From Alphaproteobacteria bacterium (GTDB lineage: Bacteria > Pseudomonadota > Alphaproteobacteria > Micavibrionales > Micavibrionaceae): 10,777 nt of DNA. Shown here piece by piece: positions 1 to 6,873 of the stretch. Location of the stretch: contig JAUILO010000085.1 of assembly GCA_030432775.1 (NCBI GenBank), positions 1 to 10,777 of the forward strand, written 5' to 3'. The position numbers and the translations under genes are program-made. Positions within the stretch are counted from its first letter, which is position 1, and each line of letters starts with the position of its first letter. The notes beneath the pieces are model-generated. The model made no database searches. It saw only the letters and a list, made by a program, of their open reading frames with translations, and was not told where the DNA came from.

Positions 1-8
1 AAGGCCTT

Positions 9-17
9 TGTGGATAG
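9..17 (-). promoter_or_regulatory. DnaA-box-like 9-mer, one mismatch
   Basis: The minus strand reads CTATCCACA, one base away from the strong DnaA box TTATCCACA. It lies 2 bases from a second box (20-28) in the same orientation, so the two start 11 bases apart, about one helical turn. Both are downstream of ftsA in what is probably the ftsZ leader. DnaA binding here is an inference from the motif; a 9-mer with one mismatch can occur by chance, and the pairing is the main support. Confidence 0.4.
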
Positions 18-19
18 CC

Positions 20-28
20 TGTGAATAA
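20..28 (-). promoter_or_regulatory. DnaA box (TTATTCACA)
   Basis: The minus strand reads TTATTCACA, an exact match to the relaxed DnaA-box consensus TTATNCACA. It is paired with a one-mismatch box at 9-17 in the same direction. It overlaps by one base the -10-like element of the candidate promoter at 28-55, so a bound protein could influence that promoter. In Caulobacter crescentus DnaA is known to activate ftsZ transcription, which makes the location after ftsA meaningful if ftsZ follows. Confidence 0.45.
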
Positions 29-55
29 AGATAGGATAAAGCGTGTATATATCAA
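28..55 (-). promoter_or_regulatory. candidate promoter downstream of ftsA
   Basis: On the minus strand a TTGATA (-35-like, 50-55) is followed after 16 bases by TATCTT (-10-like, 28-33). The -35 is one base from TTGACA; the -10 is a 4/6 match. A separate perfect TATAAT occurs on the minus strand at 77-82 but lacks a recognisable -35. Internal promoters ahead of ftsZ are common in dcw clusters, so a promoter somewhere in 1-169 is likely; this exact placement is tentative. Confidence 0.3.
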
Positions 56-59
56 GAGG

Positions 60-144
60 TGTAATATTTCGCGCAAATTATAAGCTGCCATAATCTGGCA
101 TAGCCCCGTATCATGATTTACTTATAATCACTTAAAATATTACA
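60..144. repeat. 10-bp perfect inverted repeat with nested small palindrome
   Basis: TGTAATATTT at 60-69 is the exact reverse complement of AAATATTACA at 135-144, with 65 bases between. Inside lies a second inverted repeat, TGCCA (86-90) and TGGCA (96-100), with a 5-base loop. Neither is followed by a T-run on the minus strand, so they do not look like an intrinsic terminator. They could be operator half-sites or mRNA leader structure ahead of the next gene. The outer arms are AT-rich, so chance is a real alternative. Confidence 0.35.
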
Positions 145-169
145 AAACTGCCCATTCCGGCACTTATGA

Positions 170-1438
170 CTACCAATTTTCCCGCAGCCAGAATTTCACA
201 CGCTCCCACGCACTGGCCGGTTCGACCTGTGCCAGGATTTCTGCGGGCATTTCATCCGAACGCTCGGATAGATATGTTAGCAATCCGGCTGTTGTTGAAA
301 ATGCGGGGCCATTCACAGCATCGGGCAGTCCACTGGTGCGGATTGGCATTCCCAGACGCACTTGCTTGTTCAATACATGTTGTGATAATTCACGCAAACC
401 ATGAAGCTGGCTTGCGCCGCCGGTTAAAACAACGCGCCGCCCCAAATGCGTACCCAGACCAGACATTTCCATCTTGGCACGCACAAGTTCCAAAATTTCT
501 TCAAGGCGGGGCTGAATAATGCCAATTAAAAGCGATCGTGGCACATGATTGACCTGCCCCTGATGATCTTCGCCCAATTGCGGCACATCAATCATCTCGC
601 TGCCATCCGTTGTGCCGCCCATAGCATGGCCATATAAATTCTTCAAGCGCTCGGCACTGGCGATTGATGTTGTCAGCCCCTTTGCAATATCGGTTGTCAC
701 ATGTTGACCGCCGAGCAATACAGCATCACTGAAAATCATATTGCCGCCGTTAAACACACTAATGGATGTTGTGCCGCCGCCCATATCAATAACAGTTGCT
801 CCCAGATCCATTTCATCTTCAACAAGACACGCAAGCCCCGCCGCATAAGAAGACAAACAAAGTGCCTCTATATCAAGATGGCTGCTTTCCACACAAGAGG
901 CCATGCTACGTAGCGAGCTGACATCGGATGTTACAAGATGTGTATTCACCTCCAGAACATCGCCATACATACCGCGCGGTTCTTTAATGCCGTCATTACC
1001 ATCAATACGGTAACCAATCGGAATTGTATGGATAAGCTCTGTATCATCCGAATAGGCTTCGTCCTGCGCCTTAGCCAAGGCACGCCGCACATCATTATCA
1101 GTAATCTCCTGCCCCGATACCTGCACATCCACATTATAAGAAAATGAATTCGCCAGATTACCGGACACATTAACGACAACATCGCGAAGCGGAAAACCTT
1201 TTAGCGCATCGGCTGCCATATTCTCGGCTGTATGAACCGTATGCCGTATCGCGGCCTCTGCAGCAGCCATATCAACAACACGGCCCGACTTGATTCCAAG
1301 TGCGGCCTGATGCCCTACGCCCAGAACATTATAATTTCCTTCATCATCAATAATACGCGCAATAAAACAGGCAATCTTGGTCGATCCAATATCAAGCGCG
1401 GCGACAACTGATCCTTTGGGCTTTTTCTTATGTTTCAT
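170..1438 (-). CDS. ftsA: cell division protein FtsA
   Basis: Actin-like ATPase that links FtsZ filaments to the inner membrane and recruits later divisome proteins. In the 422-residue product the first phosphate loop is DIGSTK (16-21). The FtsA-specific 1C region follows (about 85-170), then the second nucleotide loop DMGGGTTS (218-225) and the adenosine motif TGGAS (339-343). The C-terminal 15 residues (408-422, ASAWERVKFWLRENW) form the amphipathic helix used for membrane targeting. I chose the ATG at 1438 over an in-frame TTG at 1456, because GGA sits 8 bases upstream of the ATG and the TTG start would add only six unconserved residues. The start lies 21 bases after the ftsQ stop, so the two are co-transcribed. 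At least 169 non-coding bases follow. Length and motifs are normal for the family. Confidence 0.96.
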   Translation of the reverse strand: MKHKKKPKGSVVAALDIGSTKIACFIARIIDDEGNYNVLGVGHQAALGIKSGRVVDMAAAEAAIRHTVHTAENMAADALKGFPLRDVVVNVSGNLANSFSYNVDVQVSGQEITDNDVRRALAKAQDEAYSDDTELIHTIPIGYRIDGNDGIKEPRGMYGDVLEVNTHLVTSDVSSLRSMASCVESSHLDIEALCLSSYAAGLACLVEDEMDLGATVIDMGGGTTSISVFNGGNMIFSDAVLLGGQHVTTDIAKGLTTSIASAERLKNLYGHAMGGTTDGSEMIDVPQLGEDHQGQVNHVPRSLLIGIIQPRLEEILELVRAKMEMSGLGTHLGRRVVLTGGASQLHGLRELSQHVLNKQVRLGMPIRTSGLPDAVNGPAFSTTAGLLTYLSERSDEMPAEILAQVEPASAWERVKFWLRENW

Positions 1439-1459
1439 ATTCTTATTCCAGCGCAAAAC

Positions 1460-2341
1460 CTAAATGGCTTTTTCATCGCCTTTAGCATTAATCAGGGTTT
1501 TAAAACTTTCAATCTTACCCGGACGGGTTCTGACGACCAAACGGTCAGGTTCGAGCAAATCAATACTCACCAAATCCCGTTGCAGAATCTGGTGTTCTTG
1601 TTGTGATTGGGACAAACGAGATAGCGCCATTGCAACATCTTTTTCCGGCAAACGCACCACAACACCATTATCCATTGTCATGTCCCAGCGTCGCTGTCCT
1701 TTGAATTGCAGACTATCGACTTTGTCCTTTAACGTCACCTCAACCGCCAACAACGGCAATATCTTATCCAGCTGCGCCGTTGCCTTCTCATCTCCAACAA
1801 CAATCAACATATCTTTATATTGCTTGCTTGGCGTATCGGTTAAAACATGACCTTCATGATCAATCAATTTGACTTTGCCTTGATGCTGCCACAACGCGAC
1901 AGGCTGGCGCTCCAACAAGCTCACATAAATCGTGTTGGGAAGACGTCGCTCAACATGGGAATCCTTAACCCATGAAATACGGTCAATCATTGCTTTGGCC
2001 GCAGATGGGTTAAACATCAAAATAGGATCACCGCGCTCCATATTAATAATGGCTTTCAACACATCGGCATCGACATTTGTACGGCCTTCGATATAGATAT
2101 CCTGAACAGCAAAACCATGGGCTGCCGTATAATCATAGAAAGCCATTTTGGTGTAATCAACCGCGCGATAGACACTGCCACTTAGCCATAACCAAGTGCC
2201 AATCCATAATACAAATATAGTGAGAGCCGCAACCTTACCGAAACGGCGAAGCGACACAACAAGCCAAGTCCGAACCCCACTTATGCCTTTTCTGCGGCTA
2301 GTGGTTGTTTTGCGTTTAGACTGTCTTTTTGACCGTGACAT
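1460..2341 (-). CDS. ftsQ: cell division protein FtsQ
   Basis: Bitopic divisome protein; its periplasmic part holds the FtsB/FtsL subcomplex and connects early and late division proteins. The 293-residue product begins with a strongly basic cytoplasmic tail (1-35, rich in Lys/Arg), then one membrane helix (about 37-54). A POTRA domain follows (about 79-149, with IEGRTNVDADVL and the later LPNTIYVSLLERQPVALW). The FtsQ/DivIB beta domain extends to about 262. The ATG lies inside the end of ddl, giving a 61-base overlap in another frame. No later Met occurs before residue 66, which is beyond the membrane helix, so this start is needed for a functional protein. AAAGGA lies about 12 bases upstream, within ddl, so translation may be coupled to ddl. 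Confidence 0.93.
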   Translation of the reverse strand: MSRSKRQSKRKTTTSRRKGISGVRTWLVVSLRRFGKVAALTIFVLWIGTWLWLSGSVYRAVDYTKMAFYDYTAAHGFAVQDIYIEGRTNVDADVLKAIINMERGDPILMFNPSAAKAMIDRISWVKDSHVERRLPNTIYVSLLERQPVALWQHQGKVKLIDHEGHVLTDTPSKQYKDMLIVVGDEKATAQLDKILPLLAVEVTLKDKVDSLQFKGQRRWDMTMDNGVVVRLPEKDVAMALSRLSQSQQEHQILQRDLVSIDLLEPDRLVVRTRPGKIESFKTLINAKGDEKAI

Positions 2342-3312
2342 TGTTGATCTTGATCCTTTTGATCATGACACCGGGCGGTTTCAACCAAATGAGAGCAAAG
2401 CTCTACAAACCCCATACCATTATAAACTACTTGGGACGGACCAATGGATTCAGCCGTTAGACCTGGCTGTGTATTGATCTCTAGAAAACAGAGTCCGTCC
2501 GGTCCTTCCTGGCTATCGTCATAACGAAAATCACAACGCGCCAAACCGGAGCACCCTACTGCATTATAAACACGTTCGGCATAATCCAGACAAGTCTTAT
2601 AAATATTTTCCTCAATTTTTGCAGGTAAAACATATTCGGTACGGTCATCTTTGTACTTGGCATCATAATCAAAGAAACCAGCTTTAGAGACGATTTCGGT
2701 TACGGCTTGCGCCTTACCATCCAGCACGGCAACCGTAAGTTCGCGGCCAGGAATATAACGCTCGACCATGATTTGTGTATCAGACCCCCATTCACCAAGT
2801 TCGGACGCGGGACGATTATCACGCTCCAGAACAATACGAACCCCCACACTTGAACCTTCATTGGTTGGCTTAACCACATAAGGCGGATCAAGCGGCGCTT
2901 TTTCCAAAAGATCACTCACGCTAAGCTCTACACTTTGTGCAACAGGAACACCAACACTGCTTGCAACTTTCTTAGATAAAGGCTTATCCATGCCCACAGC
3001 AGAAGCCAAAACGCCAGAATGCGTGTAGGGTATTTCCAGCATTTCAAGCAGTGCCTGAATTTCGCCATCCTCGCCGCCACGGCCATACAAGTTGTTAAAC
3101 ACAACATCCGGCCTTGGCGTAAGGGCTGCGATTAAACTTGGTATATCTTTTGTGACATCAATCAAATTCACGTTATATCCGCCATCCTTTAATGCCTGAT
3201 AAACGGCTTTACCCTTATCAAGAGAGACTTGACGTTCAACAGACCAGCCACCAACAAGTAGCGCGACATTTTGTCTGTTTCTTTGAACTGTTCCAGAATT
3301 ATCCTGCGTCAT
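2281..3312 (-). CDS. ddl: D-alanine--D-alanine ligase
   Basis: ATP-grasp enzyme joining two D-alanines for MurF to add to the peptidoglycan stem. In the 343-residue product the amino-terminal motif is GGWSVER (21-27, with the conserved Glu26). The ATP-grasp region shows VVKPTNEGSSVG (146-157), ERYIPGREL (184-192) and KAGFFDYDAKY (210-220). The metal and phosphate site is D261, E278 and N280 (LEINTQPG, 277-284). The first-substrate loop usually reads LHGxxGEDG; here it is LYGRGGEDG (75-83), with Tyr76 in place of His. The catalytic fold ends near residue 312. A hydrophilic tail of about 30 residues follows, carrying a CHDQKD/CHGQKD repeat, encoded where the gene overlaps or approaches ftsQ. 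It begins 20 bases after the murB stop. Function as D-Ala:D-Ala ligase is well supported; altered second-substrate preference cannot be judged by eye. Confidence 0.94.
   Translation of the reverse strand: MTQDNSGTVQRNRQNVALLVGGWSVERQVSLDKGKAVYQALKDGGYNVNLIDVTKDIPSLIAALTPRPDVVFNNLYGRGGEDGEIQALLEMLEIPYTHSGVLASAVGMDKPLSKKVASSVGVPVAQSVELSVSDLLEKAPLDPPYVVKPTNEGSSVGVRIVLERDNRPASELGEWGSDTQIMVERYIPGRELTVAVLDGKAQAVTEIVSKAGFFDYDAKYKDDRTEYVLPAKIEENIYKTCLDYAERVYNAVGCSGLARCDFRYDDSQEGPDGLCFLEINTQPGLTAESIGPSQVVYNGMGFVELCSHLVETARCHDQKDQDQQCHGQKDSLNAKQPLAAEKA
2323..2370 (-). repeat. imperfect direct repeat at the ddl/ftsQ overlap (period 30)
   Basis: Two 18-base units on the minus strand match at 14 of 18 positions, all four differences being transitions: 2353-2370 (TGTCATGATCAAAAGGAT) and 2323-2340 (TGTCACGGTCAAAAAGAC). 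In the ddl frame they encode CHDQKD and CHGQKD. The ftsQ start codon is formed at the front edge of the second unit (A plus TG of TGTCAC). In the first unit the same frame reads GTG-TCA-TGA and stops at once. This looks like an old duplication that lengthened the ddl tail. Confidence 0.6.
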
Positions 3313-3332
3313 TTTATATTCCGATCTCCGGT

Positions 3333-4286
3333 TTATGCCCGGTCCCCAATTCGTCTTATTTCCCAGCGAAGCATGATTCCGTATTTTTCGTAAACCCTTC
3401 TACGCACCTCTTCCCCAAGATTTTCAAGGTCTGTGCCTGTCGCTGTCCCTGTATTGATCATAAAATTACAATGTTTTTCGGACATCTGCGCGCCACCGGA
3501 CATTAATCCGCGACAGCCTGCACCATCAATCAACTCCCAAACTTTGGTAGCGCGATCAAGACCGGCACAGTCAAGATCATCTATATCCGGATTAGCAAAT
3601 GTAGACCCGCCGGTTTTTTCACGAATGGGCTGTGAAGTCTCGCGGCGTTCTCGGATTGTCGCCATATCTTTTAAAATTTCTTCGGTATCACCCAACTCGC
3701 CGCGGAATAGCGCGCCAGTAAATATAATATCATCCGGCGTGCCGGTGTGCCTATATTCCATCTGCATCTGTTCCGGCGTAAACACATGCTTGCGCCCCAT
3801 ACGATCAAGACCATAGGCCTCGACTAAAACATCTTTGGTCTCGCGCCCGTAACACCCCGCATTCATACGCAAAGCGCCGCCAATACTGCCTGGAATACCG
3901 CTATAAAATTCGAGATTTTTAATACCGGCCTGTGCCGCAACTTTTGCCACACCGGCATCCAGCGCAAGTGCGCCCGCACGGATCAGGCAATCGCCCTTAT
4001 CACTGGCAACTTCAATATCGGCAAATGGCCTGCCAAGGCGTATCACTACACCGCGCAAACCTGCATCACGGATAATTGTGTTGGATAATACACCAAAAAC
4101 ATGTACCGGAATTTCAGGAGGAAGCGCAGACAGGAAAAACGCGAGATCATCTTCATCTTCGGGCTTAAACAAAACATCCGCATTGCCGCCAGCACGAAAC
4201 CAGCCCACAGAACCCAATTTAGCATCATAGGTAATACGCCCTCTGGCCTGAGGAATATCATTATATGCGCGCATTGCATTTGTCAT
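3333..4286 (-). CDS. murB: UDP-N-acetylmuramate dehydrogenase (MurB)
   Basis: FAD-dependent reductase converting UDP-GlcNAc-enolpyruvate to UDP-MurNAc with NADPH. In the 317-residue product the FAD-binding domain opens with WFRAGGNADVLF (29-40). The pyrophosphate loop reads GVLSN (65-69), where the family usually has GxGSN. GIPGSIGGALRMNAG (130-144) and the substrate-site YRH (178-180) follow. The MurB_C domain contains GGSTF (226-230, with the proton-donor Ser228) and ends with the catalytic-type Glu309 (RWEIRRIG). I chose the ATG at 4286 rather than an in-frame TTG at 4367: AAGG lies 9 bases upstream (4296-4299), and the extra 27 residues have no MurB character. That leaves an 88-base gap after the transporter gene. 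ddl follows after 20 bases. Confidence 0.94.
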   Translation of the reverse strand: MTNAMRAYNDIPQARGRITYDAKLGSVGWFRAGGNADVLFKPEDEDDLAFFLSALPPEIPVHVFGVLSNTIIRDAGLRGVVIRLGRPFADIEVASDKGDCLIRAGALALDAGVAKVAAQAGIKNLEFYSGIPGSIGGALRMNAGCYGRETKDVLVEAYGLDRMGRKHVFTPEQMQMEYRHTGTPDDIIFTGALFRGELGDTEEILKDMATIRERRETSQPIREKTGGSTFANPDIDDLDCAGLDRATKVWELIDGAGCRGLMSGGAQMSEKHCNFMINTGTATGTDLENLGEEVRRRVYEKYGIMLRWEIRRIGDRA

Positions 4287-4295
4287 TACGTTTAA

Positions 4296-4299
4296 CCTT
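4296..4299 (-). promoter_or_regulatory. ribosome binding site deciding the murB start
   Basis: The minus strand has TTAAGG with the AAGG nine bases before the ATG at 4286. The alternative TTG at 4367, which opens the longer frame, is only 7 bases after the transporter stop. This supports the shorter MurB. Confidence 0.45.
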
Positions 4300-4374
4300 A
4301 AAAAATCCGAAGCCGGTATGCAGATCGTATAAAAACTTCTATACCCTTTATAAACAAGGCTACACAAGCTTAAT

Positions 4375-5286
4375 TTAAAGATCCAGTATCAGCAAGCCCA
4401 CCCCTGCAAAAAGAACCACAGCCCACATGATGCGCCACAAAAACATCCGATCTATGGCGACTTTGTGGAAATATTGTGGCACGCCCATACCAAGAAGCAC
4501 CGTTAAGCCCAGAATATATAATGGCTGCAAACCGTTCATTGTCTGCACAAGTCCAGCCGCAGGCGCAATAGACAGCGCAATAATATAAATAAGACCACCG
4601 CCATTATCCAAAAACGATTGGCCGACAAACATGCAGGATACACGCAAACTGGAATTTTTAAACACGGCGATAAAATCATCGCGGCACGGTTTATAAAGCA
4701 GCAAACATGTGCTGCCGAATATACCATTACCAAGCCATACCCAGATTGTTGGAATAAACCAGCCATATTCTTCCATTTGATAGCGCAGACACACAACGAA
4801 TACCGCTATCATCAAACAGGTGGCCATCATAAGTAACCCGCTACGCAGCGCCACTTTTTTCACATGAAAATCCCAGCTCATCACAAAGGCTGCAGCTGTG
4901 ATCAAACCACATGAGAACAGCTGCACCGGACTTACGACTTCTTTTAAGAAAAACCAACCCAGCAAGAACACAAATACAGGCGTAAACTGAAAAAACGGCA
5001 CAACAACCCCAGCGCCGTCTTTTTGCACGGCGATTAAATACGGCACCATAGAAAAAGTGATCAAAATGCCAAACCCCATAAACATCAACATATGAATAAA
5101 GGGTATCGCGCGGGCTGGTTCATAAAAGCCAAGCGCCAGTAGCGCCGGAACAAGTTCCAGCACACAGGCCACTATCAAAAAAAGTAAAGGCTTATCGGCA
5201 AAATGATTTTTGACCAGATATTCGTCAATGACAGTACTTATAGTGAATAGCAAAGGCGGTATAGAAGATAAGACAAGCCAAAGCAT
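4375..5286 (-). CDS. EamA/DMT-superfamily membrane transporter
   Basis: A 303-residue integral membrane protein with about ten predicted helices (roughly 3-22, 33-55, 63-84, 92-113, 119-137, 149-167, 177-198, 214-240, 243-266, 281-301). This is the two-times-five arrangement of EamA proteins in the drug/metabolite transporter superfamily. The first-half signature is visible as VVPFFQFTPVFVFLLGWFFL then KE (94-116); a weaker counterpart lies at 244-266 (AGLVQTMNGLQPLYILG). Acidic residues D21, E22 and E44 lie in or at the ends of the first two helices. The gene starts 8 bases after the murC stop on the same strand, so it is almost certainly in the operon. The substrate is unknown: DMT members export amino acids, nucleotide sugars or drugs, or flip undecaprenyl-linked sugars (ArnE/F). 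Position suggests, but does not show, a link to cell wall metabolism. Confidence 0.85.
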   Translation of the reverse strand: MLWLVLSSIPPLLFTISTVIDEYLVKNHFADKPLLFLIVACVLELVPALLALGFYEPARAIPFIHMLMFMGFGILITFSMVPYLIAVQKDGAGVVVPFFQFTPVFVFLLGWFFLKEVVSPVQLFSCGLITAAAFVMSWDFHVKKVALRSGLLMMATCLMIAVFVVCLRYQMEEYGWFIPTIWVWLGNGIFGSTCLLLYKPCRDDFIAVFKNSSLRVSCMFVGQSFLDNGGGLIYIIALSIAPAAGLVQTMNGLQPLYILGLTVLLGMGVPQYFHKVAIDRMFLWRIMWAVVLFAGVGLLILDL

Positions 5287-5294
5287 GAAAACAA

Positions 5295-6770
5295 TTATCC
5301 GTTCTGTTTCTTTTCCTGCGGATTATTTTGCGCAGAATTTTGTAATTCACGCATTTGATCCGGAAGGTTACAGGCCCAGTTCGTGATATTACCAGCACCA
5401 AGACACACAACAATGTCGCCGGATTTAGCCAACCCGCTGACCATTGCCGCCAGATCTTTTTCACTTTCAAGGCTTCGCACATCACGGTGACCATGTCGGG
5501 TCAACCCTTTGACATACGCATCACGATCGGCGCCTTCAATCGGTGTTTCGCCAGCCGCATACACATCGGAAATAATAACCGTATCCGCATCATGGGCGCA
5601 GGTACAAAAATCTTCGAACAAACTATGTAGTCTTGAATAACGATGCGGCTGTATCACGGCAATAACGCGACCATGCTCTTTTTCAACCGATTTGCGTGCG
5701 GTCCTTAATACCGCAGCAATTTCAACCGGATGATGGCCATAATCGTCAATAACCGTTATGCCGTCTACTGTCCCTGTTTTAGTAAAACGCCTTTTCACGC
5801 CCGAAAACTCGGATAGTGCCTTTTTAATCAAGGCCTGTCCGATGCCCATTTCCTGCGCAATCGCAATAGATGACAGCGCGTTCTGTACATTATGTTCGCC
5901 CGGCATTGAAAGATATACATCTTTGATAACTGCTTCTTGCCCGTCATTCAGCCAGTCCGCCACCACCACATCAAAATGACTACCGTCCACATCAACACGC
6001 AGATTTGTGCCGCGAATATCGGCTTGCGGGTTAAAACCATATGAAATTATGCGGCGATCCTGCACATCGGAAATAAGCGATTGCACTTCGGGATGATCCG
6101 AACACACAACGGCAAAACCATAAAACGGAATATTTTCAACAAACTGTCGATACGCTTTACGTACCTCGTCAAAGCTGCCGTAATTTTCCATGTGTTCGGG
6201 GTCTATATTGGTCACAACACTCACCGTTGCAGGTAAACGCGTGAAGGTGCCGTCACTTTCATCAGCCTCGACAACCATCCAGTCACTTTTACCAAGGCGC
6301 GTATTTGTACCGTAACGGTTCACAATGCCGCCATTAATTACGGTCGGATCATAACCACCCTCTTCCAGCATGGCGCCGACCATAGAGGTTGTTGTTGTTT
6401 TACCGTGCGTACCGCCAATTGCCACAGACCATTTCAGGCGCATCAACTCGGCCAGCATTTCAGCGCGGCGCACCACAGGAAGCCCGGCTTCTTTGGCCGC
6501 CATAAGTTCGGCATTATCCTTGTTAATCGCAGAAGACACAACAACCACAGACACAACATCATCGCCGGTCAACACAAGATTAGCTGCATCATGACCTTTG
6601 TGAATCACAATACCTTTATCGCGTAGGCGCTTTACATTCAGATTTTCCGATAAATCAGATCCCTGCACAGCATACCCCAGATCATGCAGAACATCGGCAA
6701 TACCGCTCATTCCGATACCACCAATACCAATAAAATGTATTGCGCCTATTTCACGCGGCATAATCCGCAT
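5295..6770 (-). CDS. murC: UDP-N-acetylmuramate--L-alanine ligase (MurC)
   Basis: Mur ligase adding the first amino acid, L-Ala, to UDP-MurNAc using ATP, in the cytoplasm. The 491-residue product shows the Rossmann-like UDP-binding start GIGGIGMSGIA (15-25). The ATP loop is GTHGKTTTT (120-128), followed by the metal-site segment EADES (168-172) and NIDPEHMENYG (188-198). HNVQNAL (293-299) is the conserved His-Asn region, and DDYGHHP (342-348) with QPHRYSR (374-380) marks the C-terminal ligase domain. The start ATG at 6770 has GGA 8 bases upstream; a second ATG three codons later is possible but has a weaker site. The gene is separated from murG by 103 bases, one of the longer gaps in the cluster, and the transporter follows after 8 bases. 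Confidence 0.96.
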   Translation of the reverse strand: MRIMPREIGAIHFIGIGGIGMSGIADVLHDLGYAVQGSDLSENLNVKRLRDKGIVIHKGHDAANLVLTGDDVVSVVVVSSAINKDNAELMAAKEAGLPVVRRAEMLAELMRLKWSVAIGGTHGKTTTTSMVGAMLEEGGYDPTVINGGIVNRYGTNTRLGKSDWMVVEADESDGTFTRLPATVSVVTNIDPEHMENYGSFDEVRKAYRQFVENIPFYGFAVVCSDHPEVQSLISDVQDRRIISYGFNPQADIRGTNLRVDVDGSHFDVVVADWLNDGQEAVIKDVYLSMPGEHNVQNALSSIAIAQEMGIGQALIKKALSEFSGVKRRFTKTGTVDGITVIDDYGHHPVEIAAVLRTARKSVEKEHGRVIAVIQPHRYSRLHSLFEDFCTCAHDADTVIISDVYAAGETPIEGADRDAYVKGLTRHGHRDVRSLESEKDLAAMVSGLAKSGDIVVCLGAGNITNWACNLPDQMRELQNSAQNNPQEKKQNG

Positions 6771-6824
6771 AACAAATTTCCATTCTTAATTTTAAATTTA
6801 GCCGTCAAGCTATACCGGCTTTTT

Positions 6825-6853
6825 CCTATAAATGCCAGTTTCTTTGCTTTCAA
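6825..6853 (-). promoter_or_regulatory. candidate internal promoter in the murG-murC gap
   Basis: On the minus strand TTGAAA (6848-6853) is followed after 17 bases by TATAGG (6825-6830). The spacing is ideal; the elements match the general sigma-70 consensus at 5/6 and 4/6. It would drive murC and the genes after it. The 103-base gap is AT-rich compared with flanking genes, which raises the chance of a random match. Confidence 0.3.
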
Positions 6854-6873
6854 GAAAAGACATCACGCGAAGA

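Noticed and set aside
166..519. Plus-strand open frame of 117 codons
   Set aside because: It lies opposite the end of ftsA, has no recognisable domain and a composition typical of an antisense shadow.
4303..4319. CCGGCTTCGG followed by a T-run on the minus strand between the transporter and murB, resembling a terminator
   Set aside because: Only a 3-bp stem forms, and it lies just upstream of murB within an operon, so termination there is implausible.
4287..4367. Amino-terminal extension of MurB to a TTG at 4367
   Set aside because: The 27 extra residues are unlike MurB, and an ATG with AAGG nine bases upstream is available at 4286.
6800..6824. Hairpin AGCCG...CGGCT followed by TTTT in the murG-murC gap
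   Set aside because: The T-run follows only on the plus strand, opposite to all genes, and there is no plus-strand gene to terminate. The 5-bp stem with an 11-base loop is weak.
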